A stretch of 64,000 nucleotides of DNA from positions 248,001 to 312,000 of the forward strand of contig NZ_JYFC01000001.1 in the NCBI RefSeq assembly GCF_000938265.1. The letters are read 5' to 3'. This DNA comes from Agreia bicolorata (lineage in GTDB: Bacteria > Actinomycetota > Actinomycetes > Actinomycetales > Microbacteriaceae). Below the pieces are notes generated by a model that did no database searches, was not told where the DNA came from, and saw nothing but the letters and a program-made list of their open reading frames with translations. Positions within the stretch are counted from its first letter, which is position 1. Each line of letters begins with the position of its first letter. Shown one piece after another: positions 57,649-64,000 of this stretch. A program made the translations under genes and the position numbers.

Positions 57649-58977
57649 TTATGCTCCTTCAACTCTCAAGACGGATTCGACCCGCACGACGACCTGCTGG
57701 TCTGCGATGTCGGCCACCGTACGCGACAGTGCGCGCTCGCTGGCCACGTGCGTGACAATGACAAGGGTAGCGGTGCCGGAGGACTCCGATGTTCCGGACT
57801 CCACCGAAGCGATCGACTGCTGCACCGCCTCGACAGAAACGCCGTGCTCGCTGAACAGCGAGGCGATGCGCGCGAGAACACCCGGAGCATCCGACACCTC
57901 GAGTGTGATCTGGTAGCGGGTGCTGACGCTGTCGATCGGAAGGATCGTGAGGTTCGCGTGCGTCGTCTCTGCGACGCCGGGTCCACCGGCGACGTGGCGA
58001 CGTGCGGCGGAGACCACGTCGCCGAGCACCGCGGACGCGGTCTCGATTCCGCCGGCCCCGGCACCGTAGAACATCAGGTCGCCGGCGGCCTCGGCCTCGA
58101 CGAACACGGCATTCTTGCCGCCGTGCACGGTGGCCAGCGGATGCCGGCGAGGGATCAGTGCAGGATAGACCCGAGCCGATACGCCGTCGACGCCGGAGGC
58201 AGGGTCTGTGATGCGTTCGCAGATGGCCAGCAGCTTCACCACATAGCCGGCCTTCTGGGCCTGACTCACCTGAGCAGCGGTGATCTGCGTGATGCCCTCG
58301 CGGTGAACCGCCTCGACCGGAACCTCCGTGTGGAACGCGAGGCGCGCGAGAATCGCCGCCTTCTGCGCGGCGTCGTAGCCTTCGATGTCGGCGGTGGGGT
58401 CGGCTTCGGCATACCCGAGCTCTGTAGCGACGGCCAGGGCGTTCTCGAACGTGTCGCCCTCGACATCCATCTTGTCGAGAATGAAGTTCGTCGTGCCGTT
58501 GACGATGCCCAGGATGCGCTTGACCCGGTCTCCGGCGAGAGACTCGCGAAGCGGGCGGATGATGGGAATGGCACCCGCGACCGCTGCCTCGTAATAGACC
58601 TGGGCGCCCACCTGCTCCGCGGCGGCCTGCAGCTCGGGTCCGTGAGCCGCCAGCAGGGCTTTGTTGCCGGTGACGACGTCGGCGCCCGAATTGAGGGCGT
58701 GCAGAATGTAGCTGCGCGCGGGCTCGATACCGCCCATCAGCTCGATCACGATGTCGGCCGATTCGATCAGACCCATCGCATCGGTCGTGAAAAGAGCGGG
58801 GTCGATGGGTGCCGTGCGGGGGGCGTCGACATCGCGCACCGCGATTCCGATGAGGTCGAGGCCGGCACCGACTCGCGACGCGAGTTCGTCGTGGTGTTCG
58901 GTGAGCAACGTCGCCACCTGGGCACCGACGGAACCGGCTCCCAGCAGGGCTACTCGGAGGTTGCGGTAGGCGATCAT
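57649..58977 (-). CDS. hom: Homoserine dehydrogenase
   Basis: 442 aa. Reduces aspartate semialdehyde to homoserine. NAD(P)-binding motif LRVALLGAGSVGAQVATLL; the catalytic domain shows GTTNFILDKM and EGYDAAQKAAILA with the conserved Asp and Lys. The C-terminal ACT domain (about 355-440) gives feedback control by threonine in related enzymes. ATG overlaps the lysA stop by 4 bp. Confidence 0.96.
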   Translation of the reverse strand: MIAYRNLRVALLGAGSVGAQVATLLTEHHDELASRVGAGLDLIGIAVRDVDAPRTAPIDPALFTTDAMGLIESADIVIELMGGIEPARSYILHALNSGADVVTGNKALLAAHGPELQAAAEQVGAQVYYEAAVAGAIPIIRPLRESLAGDRVKRILGIVNGTTNFILDKMDVEGDTFENALAVATELGYAEADPTADIEGYDAAQKAAILARLAFHTEVPVEAVHREGITQITAAQVSQAQKAGYVVKLLAICERITDPASGVDGVSARVYPALIPRRHPLATVHGGKNAVFVEAEAAGDLMFYGAGAGGIETASAVLGDVVSAARRHVAGGPGVAETTHANLTILPIDSVSTRYQITLEVSDAPGVLARIASLFSEHGVSVEAVQQSIASVESGTSESSGTATLVIVTHVASERALSRTVADIADQQVVVRVESVLRVEGA

Positions 58978-60407
58978 GATGCTCCTGATTCGTCGGATGC
59001 GACACCCGTGTCGCGTGCAAGAAGGTCGTGCTCGGTCTCACCCCGGATGAGGAGGCGCGCCTCGCCGTTGGCGACGGCCACGACGGGCGGGCGACCGACG
59101 ATGTTGTAGTTGCTCGCCAGCGCCCAGCAGTATGCCCCGGTGGCGGGAACGGCCAGCAGATCGCCGGGAGCCACATCGCCCGGAAGATAGTCGGCATAAA
59201 CGACGATGTCGCCTGATTCGCAGTGCTTGCCTGCGACGCGAACGAGGGCAGCATCGGCATCGGATGCGCGGTCCACGATTCGCACGGAATAGTCGGCACC
59301 GTAGAGGGCCGGGCGGGCGTTGTCACTCATGCCGCCGTCGACGCTCACGTAGCGCCGCAGGGCCGTCTCTCCCGACGCTTCGTCGGGCAGAGTGACGTCG
59401 ACGTCTTTGATCGTGCCCACGCTGTACAGAGTCACTCCCGCGCCGCCGACGATCGTGCGCCCGGGTTCGAAGGCGACGACGGGCAGAGCGATACCGAGCT
59501 TCGCGCACTCCGCAGCGACGATGTCGGCGATGCGGGCGGCCAGCTCGGCGATGGGCGTCGGGTCGTCGGCCGTCGTGTACGCAATGCCGAATCCTCCCCC
59601 AAGATTGAGTTCGGGCACCGGGCCGTCTTCGAGGAGCTTCGCCTGCAGCGAGAGAAGCCGCGCTGCCGATTCGGCGAAACCGTCGGCTCCGAAGATCTGC
59701 GAGCCGATGTGGCAGTGCAGCCCGAGAAAGGTCAGGCCGGCATGTGAACGGATCGTTCGCACTGCCGCCTCGGCCCGTTCGAGCGGGAACCCGAACTTCT
59801 GGTCTTCGTGGGCGGTCGCGAGAAAGTCGTGCGTGTGGGCGTGCACTCCACTATTGACCCGCAGTCTGACCGCCTGCACCTTGCCCAGCCGGGCCGCGGC
59901 ATCCGCCACGCGCTCGATCTCGATCTCGCTGTCGATCACGATCGTTCCCACCCCGGCGGCGACGGCACGCTCGATCTCATCGACCGACTTGTTGTTGCCG
60001 TGCATGCCGATGTGGGCGGCATCCACTCCGCCGGCCAGCGCGACGGCGAGCTCTCCGCCCGAACACACGTCGACCCCGAGGCCTTCGTCGCTGACCCAGC
60101 GGGCCACAGCCGTGCTGAGAAACGCCTTGCCTGCGTAGTAGACCTTCGCCCGCGTTCCGATGCGCTCGAACTGCGATGAGAAGGCTGCAAGAGTCTCGCG
60201 GGCCCGCGAGCGGACGTGCTCCTCGTCGAGGATGTACAGCGGAGTTCCGTACTGACGGGCGAGATCGGGAGCGAGAACTCCCCCGATGGAGAGCACCCCG
60301 CGCTGATCGCGGAGCGCACTCGATGGCCACACGGCCGGAGAGAGGGCGTTCGCATCGACGGGCACAGAGAGCCAATCGGGGGCAAGCGGATTTGCGACAG
60401 AGGTCAT
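58974..60407 (-). CDS. lysA: Diaminopimelate decarboxylase
   Basis: 477 aa, PLP-dependent, last step of lysine synthesis from meso-DAP. The PLP lysine lies in KVYYAGKAFLS; the Gly-rich phosphate site is NLGGGFGIAY; the catalytic Cys region is AGKHCESGD, followed by YADYLPGDVAPGDLL. ATG at 60407 with AGGA upstream. First gene of lysA-hom-thrC-thrB. Its leader contains two overlapping hairpins. Lysine made here is also the predicted substrate of the Pls-like synthetase. Confidence 0.96.
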   Translation of the reverse strand: MTSVANPLAPDWLSVPVDANALSPAVWPSSALRDQRGVLSIGGVLAPDLARQYGTPLYILDEEHVRSRARETLAAFSSQFERIGTRAKVYYAGKAFLSTAVARWVSDEGLGVDVCSGGELAVALAGGVDAAHIGMHGNNKSVDEIERAVAAGVGTIVIDSEIEIERVADAAARLGKVQAVRLRVNSGVHAHTHDFLATAHEDQKFGFPLERAEAAVRTIRSHAGLTFLGLHCHIGSQIFGADGFAESAARLLSLQAKLLEDGPVPELNLGGGFGIAYTTADDPTPIAELAARIADIVAAECAKLGIALPVVAFEPGRTIVGGAGVTLYSVGTIKDVDVTLPDEASGETALRRYVSVDGGMSDNARPALYGADYSVRIVDRASDADAALVRVAGKHCESGDIVVYADYLPGDVAPGDLLAVPATGAYCWALASNYNIVGRPPVVAVANGEARLLIRGETEHDLLARDTGVASDESGAS

Positions 60408-60432
60408 GGAGGATCCTGACGTGCGATCGATC

Positions 60433-60486
60433 GTCCCGGCACGGGACCAATGGTCGGGTGGGGGCGAGCGAACCCGGATTGGTTCC
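60433..60486 (-). promoter_or_regulatory. Overlapping hairpins in the lysA-hom-thrC-thrB leader
   Basis: Hairpin A: GTCCCG (60433-60438) and CGGGAC (60442-60447), perfect 6-bp stem with a 3-nt loop. Hairpin B: ACCAAT (60446-60451) with ATTGGT (60478-60483), extended by an inner stem CGGGT (60455-60459) with ACCCG (60472-60476). Bases 60446-60447 belong to both, and flanking bases of B extend further into A, so the two folds exclude each other. In the leftward transcript B forms first and A follows, about 26 nt before the lysA start. This is an attenuator-like layout; there is no U-tract and no visible leader peptide. Confidence 0.4.
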
Positions 60487-60526
60487 TGAAGCCTTCGCGC
60501 GCCCGCAGAAGGGCGACAGCAGAATA

Positions 60527-61444
60527 CTACTGGATGTCTGCCGCGAGGCTTCCGGGGTCGGCAATGTAGAGGAGGTCACCGGAATCCAGAGCCACCCAGA
60601 GCTCACCGACCGCGGAGAGTGCAATAGCCACCGGGGCGCCTCGCTCGCCGGGCACAGCGATCATCGCAGCGCGACCCTCGCCGTCGACGTGGCCGATCGC
60701 GTCGACTCCGTCGATCGTGAACCAGCACCCGTCCGCTGCGTCGGACGCGACGCGCACCGGACGCCATAAGGGCTCGGGCAGAACGAACTCCGTGATCGCA
60801 CCGCTGCGCCCGACACGGCCGACGACGCGACGGGCGGGATCGGCGAACCAGAGGCATCCGTCGTCACCGATACTCACCGACGTCGGCGCAGCCGACGTGT
60901 CGTCGAACTCCACCAGAGAGGGCAGTGAGTCGCCGCCCCTGGCATGGGCGATCGCTCCAGCACCGGGAAGAGCGAACCAGACGGATGAGCCGTTCGATGC
61001 GATGGATGCGGGTTCTCCGCCAGGCACACCCGTATCGAATTCCGTCACCCGCCCCAGGATGTCGACGTGGCCGACGGCATCCGCTCGCTCTTCGACGAAC
61101 CACGCACTGCCGTCGTGCTGCCCGACGATGCCGGCGGGTGCGGCGCCGAAAGTGACCGTGGCCGACCATACGACACCGGTGGAATCGAGTCTCAGGATGC
61201 GATCGGACGCCCGATCGGTGACCCAGACGGAGTCGTGTGTCGCGGCGGCGATCGAGTGGGCTTCGGCTGTTTCGCCGCCGAGGGCAATCCTGCGCTGCTC
61301 ACCATCGGGTGCCACGCGCACGACGACGCCGGTCGCAGCGAGCGCGCACCACACGGCGCCGTCCGAGGTGACTTCGAGGTCTCGGAGCCCGTCTGCCGGA
61401 GCGGCGACGCGGTGAATGACCGACGACGGCGCGCTCACGGGCAT
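60527..61444 (-). CDS. Beta-propeller protein resembling virginiamycin B lyase (Vgb)
   Basis: 305 aa, no signal peptide. Six to seven repeats of about 42 residues with the pattern V-W-(F/V/C)-x-x-x-x-x-x-x-x-(I/V)-x-R/H-(V/I)-x-x-x-G, for example SVWVTDRASDRILRLDSTG, SAWFVEERADAVGHVDILG and CLWFADPARRVVGRVGRSG, which is the Vgb/streptogramin lyase propeller. Substrate and catalytic residues cannot be confirmed here; many such proteins are not antibiotic lyases. Overlaps the upstream DUF2993 gene by 10 bp. Confidence 0.72.
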   Translation of the reverse strand: MPVSAPSSVIHRVAAPADGLRDLEVTSDGAVWCALAATGVVVRVAPDGEQRRIALGGETAEAHSIAAATHDSVWVTDRASDRILRLDSTGVVWSATVTFGAAPAGIVGQHDGSAWFVEERADAVGHVDILGRVTEFDTGVPGGEPASIASNGSSVWFALPGAGAIAHARGGDSLPSLVEFDDTSAAPTSVSIGDDGCLWFADPARRVVGRVGRSGAITEFVLPEPLWRPVRVASDAADGCWFTIDGVDAIGHVDGEGRAAMIAVPGERGAPVAIALSAVGELWVALDSGDLLYIADPGSLAADIQ

Positions 61445-62193
61445 GTTCCCACTGTGCGAAGGCTCGCCTCGTCGACGGTGAAATCGGATGCGCCGAGGGT
61501 GACCGTGGCGGAGCCGGGGACGATCGACAGGGATTTCAGCTCGACTCCCTGCGGCAGGTAGTTCGCGACGCAGAGAGGAATCGACCTGTCGAGGACCGCG
61601 TTCAACGCACCCGACGCGTCGACCACGGCGGAACCCGCGGTCAGCTTGGCCGTCTCGGGCGTCAGCACGACGGAGTCGGCGGTGACCGACACGCCCGCCG
61701 TGACCAGATAGTGGAGGCTGAGCCCGAGGAGGGTGATCGAGCCGTCGTAGCCCACGGCTTGGTTGTCAAGCGTCAACGCGGCCGAGCCGGGAACCTCGAT
61801 GACGCTGTTCACAGCGTCTTCGCTGAGCGTAAGGCGTGCCGACACGGCTCCCACCGGTTTCGACAGGTCGGTGGGAACTCCCGTAGCCACGACGTGGGCA
61901 TCGACCGGGACGCCGTCCACCGAGAGCCCGGGAGCATCGAGAGTCACCTGATCGAAGCTGCCCGACAGATACTGCTGCAGAAACGAGAAACCACCGATCT
62001 TCACGTCGATCTTTCCGTCGACGGTGTCGGGCAGGCTCGACGCCATCTCGGAGCTCGCCTTCTCCTCGGCATACGCACGCAGTCCGACGTCTGCTACGAC
62101 GATCGCAGCGATGAGAACGAGCACGACCGACAACGCGACGAAGATCCCGGTCTTGCGTCGGCGAGGCACGGCACTCTCTCCGCCGACTGTCAT
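61435..62193 (-). CDS. DUF2993 (LmeA-like) membrane-anchored lipid-binding protein
   Basis: 252 aa. One N-terminal helix (TGIFVALSVVLVLIAAIVVAD) then a beta-rich extracytoplasmic domain with repeated segments such as VDGKIDVKIGGFSFLQQYLSG, the DUF2993 pattern. In mycobacteria LmeA of this family binds phospholipids and supports lipomannan synthesis. ATG at 62193 has GGAG 3 nt upstream. It follows argS by about 20 bp and overlaps the propeller gene. Confidence 0.8.
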   Translation of the reverse strand: MTVGGESAVPRRRKTGIFVALSVVLVLIAAIVVADVGLRAYAEEKASSEMASSLPDTVDGKIDVKIGGFSFLQQYLSGSFDQVTLDAPGLSVDGVPVDAHVVATGVPTDLSKPVGAVSARLTLSEDAVNSVIEVPGSAALTLDNQAVGYDGSITLLGLSLHYLVTAGVSVTADSVVLTPETAKLTAGSAVVDASGALNAVLDRSIPLCVANYLPQGVELKSLSIVPGSATVTLGASDFTVDEASLRTVGTCP

Positions 62194-62213
62194 AGGCTCC
62201 CCCACCACACCAG

Positions 62214-63893
62214 CTACATCCGTTCCGGAGCGGAGACACCCAGAAGGTCGAGTCCGTTGCGGATGACCTGTCCCGTCGCGTCGTTCAGCCACAGACGGGT
62301 GCGGTGCAGATCGCTGATGGGCTCCTCGCCCAAAGGCAGCACGCGTGCCTGCGAATACCAGCGGTGGTAGTGACCGGCGACCTCTTCGAGGTAGCGCGCA
62401 ATGCGATGCGGCTCGCGCAGTTCGGCGGACTTCTGCACGATCCGCGGAAACTCCTGAAGCGATCCGAGCAGCTCGGTCTCGGACTCGTGCGAAAGCAACG
62501 ACGGGTCGAAGGCGGAGCGCTCCACACCGGCCGCGGCGGCATTACGTGCAACCGAACGGGTGCGCGAATGGGCGTACTGCACGTAGAAGACCGGGTTGTC
62601 GTTGGTCTTCGACCGCAGCACGTCACCGTCGAGTGACAGCGGCGAATCCGCGGGATACCGAGCGAGCGAGTAGCGCAGCGCATCGGCACCGACCCACTCC
62701 AGCAGGTCATCGAGTTCGATGATGTTGCCGGCACGCTTCGAGAGCTTGGCTCCGTTGAGGTTCACCAGCTGGCCGATCAGCACCGAGATGTTCACGTTCG
62801 GGTCGTCGCCAGCGGCGGCGGCCAGGGCCTTGAGTCGGCCGACGTAGCCGTGGTGGTCTGCGCCCAGAAGATAGATCTTCTCGGTGAAGCCGCGGTCCTT
62901 CTTGCTGAGGTAGTAGGCGGCGTCGGCCGCGAAGTAGGTGACAACGCCGTTGCCGCGCGTGAGCACCCGGTCTTTGTCGTCGCCGAAATCGGTGGTTCGC
63001 ACCCACACGGCGTCATCCGCCTCGAACACGTGGCCCTGGGCGCGCAGCCTGTCAGCCGCGTCGTCGATGAGGCTGCGCCCGGTGGTCGGGTCGACCGCGT
63101 GCAGCGTGCGCTCGGAGAAGAAAACGTCGAAGTGAACGTGGAAACGTTCGAGCGAGTCTTTGATCTCTTCGAGCTGCTTGAGGTAGCCGAGATCGCGCGC
63201 GAGCGCCACGGCCTCATCGAGCGGAAGCTCGAGCAGGTTCGGCGCGCTCTCGAGCACGTGCTTCGCGAGTTCGCCGATATAGGCGCCGGGGTACCCCTTC
63301 TCCGGCATCGGCTCGCCCTTGGCGGCCGCCAGGATCGACAGGCCGAAGTTGTCCATCTGATTGCCGGCGTCGTTGATGTAGTACTCGGTCGCGACCACGG
63401 CACCGGATGCGCGCAGCACGCGGGCGATCGCGTCGCCGAGTGCGGCCCACCGGGTGTGGCCGAGGTGCAGCGGCCCCGTCGGGTTCGCCGAGACGAACTC
63501 CATGTTCACCGAGAGCCCCGCCAGGGAGTCGTTATGTCCGTATGCGTCGCCCGCATCGACGATCTGCCGAGCGATCTCGGCAGCGGCCGCGACGTCGAGC
63601 GTGATGTTGATGAATCCCGGACCCGCGACATCCACCGACGCCACACCGGGGATCGCCTCGATCTCGGGCGTGATCTCTGCGGCGAATGCGCGAGGGTTCG
63701 TGCCGAGGCGCCCAGCGAACTTCATGGCCACATTCGATGCCCAGTCTCCGTGGTCGCGGTTTCGCGGTCGCTCCAGAGCGAGATCGGCGATCGTGACGGC
63801 ACCGTCGGGAACGGCCTCTCCGGCGGCGCGGCGCCGCTCGATGCGGGCGGTCACGATATCGAAGAGGGCGAGGGAGAGCTGTTCGGGAGTCAC
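62214..63893 (-). CDS. argS: Arginine-tRNA ligase
   Basis: 559 aa, class I aminoacyl-tRNA synthetase. The HIGH motif appears as HLGHTRWA within NPTGPLHLGH (about residue 130), and KMSKS as KLSKRAGN (about 390). The N-terminal Add-1 domain (RPRNRDHGDWASNVAMKFAG) and the C-terminal anticodon-binding domain (YVQYAHSRTRSVARN onward) are intact. I chose GTG at 63893, giving VTPEQLSLALFDI; the 11 residues upstream are not conserved in style and the ribosome site is weak in both cases. Confidence 0.97.
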   Translation of the reverse strand: MTPEQLSLALFDIVTARIERRRAAGEAVPDGAVTIADLALERPRNRDHGDWASNVAMKFAGRLGTNPRAFAAEITPEIEAIPGVASVDVAGPGFINITLDVAAAAEIARQIVDAGDAYGHNDSLAGLSVNMEFVSANPTGPLHLGHTRWAALGDAIARVLRASGAVVATEYYINDAGNQMDNFGLSILAAAKGEPMPEKGYPGAYIGELAKHVLESAPNLLELPLDEAVALARDLGYLKQLEEIKDSLERFHVHFDVFFSERTLHAVDPTTGRSLIDDAADRLRAQGHVFEADDAVWVRTTDFGDDKDRVLTRGNGVVTYFAADAAYYLSKKDRGFTEKIYLLGADHHGYVGRLKALAAAAGDDPNVNISVLIGQLVNLNGAKLSKRAGNIIELDDLLEWVGADALRYSLARYPADSPLSLDGDVLRSKTNDNPVFYVQYAHSRTRSVARNAAAAGVERSAFDPSLLSHESETELLGSLQEFPRIVQKSAELREPHRIARYLEEVAGHYHRWYSQARVLPLGEEPISDLHRTRLWLNDATGQVIRNGLDLLGVSAPERM

Positions 63894-63954
63894 GAGCGTC
63901 GATCTTACCGTTCGGCCCGCACCCACCGTCGTGCCCCGGAGCCCCTGATCGGCG

Positions 63955-64000
63955 TCAGCGCAACTGCACCAGCTGGGTCACGTCGTCGGTCGGCAGCTCG
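63955..64000 (-). CDS. C-terminal end of an unidentified protein (partial)
   Basis: The leftward frame at the right edge ends ELPTDDVTQLVQLR followed by TGA. The position, about 60 bp upstream of argS on the same strand, is where a preceding gene would end. Fourteen residues are too few to name it. Confidence 0.3.
   Translation of the reverse strand, partial: ELPTDDVTQLVQLR

Noticed and set aside
47255-60483. ACCAAT/ATTGGT dyads present both before atpB and before lysA as a shared operator
   Set aside because: Six-base half sites with different spacing (11 versus 26 bp) recur by chance in 64 kb; nothing else is shared.

Overview
The window is a gene-dense stretch of chromosome from a high-GC actinobacterium, most likely a member of the Microbacteriaceae. 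The reasons are: strong G/C preference at third codon positions; many GTG and TTG starts; operons packed with 4-bp ATGA/GTGA stop-start overlaps; the dxr-rseP-ispG order; the F-type ATP synthase order preceded by a wecA-like gene; a Rho factor with a long Arg/Asn/Asp/Gly-rich insertion; and actinobacterial families such as DUF4192, DUF5684 and the LCP proteins. The genus assignment is inference. No stretch longer than 300 bases lacks a gene. I found no tRNA, rRNA, IS element, prophage or CRISPR array.

Layout. 1-3.1 kb: translation/transcription genes (proS, nusA, partial ylxR), read leftward. 3.2-9.5 kb: an LCP cell-wall ligase, then a Bat/MoxR-type module (moxR, DUF58, a small membrane protein, two VWA proteins, a TPR protein) that overlaps ispG. 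9.5-14.3 kb: MEP-pathway and envelope genes ispG, rseP, dxr, and a double-FKBP lipoprotein. 15-22.8 kb: the most notable region. A complete Pls-type (epsilon-poly-L-lysine synthetase-like) single-module NRPS is followed by an M1 metallopeptidase and faces a Sfp-type phosphopantetheinyl transferase; a DHA2 exporter with a GNAT gene lies divergently upstream. 22.9-29.5 kb: GABA aminotransferase, an asparaginase, and a polyamine-type ABC importer (potABCD) whose binding protein carries an in-frame amber codon. 29.6-35.0 kb: an EccC/FtsK-like ATPase with two FHA proteins and a PP2C phosphatase, but no WXG100 substrate or kinase beside it. 35.2-37.0 kb: an Lrp regulator coupled to a class III aminotransferase. 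37-40.2 kb: DUF4192, DNA glycosylase tag, DUF5684, and a frameshifted yaaA. 40.3-47.8 kb: full ATP synthase operon. 47.8-53.2 kb: wecA-like, tsaC, acyltransferase, PLDc_N peptide, prmC, prfA. 53.2-60.4 kb: rho, thrB, thrC, hom, lysA. 60.5-63.9 kb: a beta-propeller protein, a DUF2993 protein and argS.

How the parts work together. lysA, hom, thrC and thrB form a tight lysine/threonine operon running into the rho-prfA-prmC termination genes; its leader can fold into two mutually exclusive hairpins. The ten residues that I read as the Pls-like adenylation pocket (D-A-E-S-I-G-T-V-V-K) point to lysine as substrate, and the adjacent PPTase would arm the carrier domain. Two genes look broken in this sequence, potD by a nonsense codon and yaaA by a one-base slip in a homopolymer; both could also be sequence errors.
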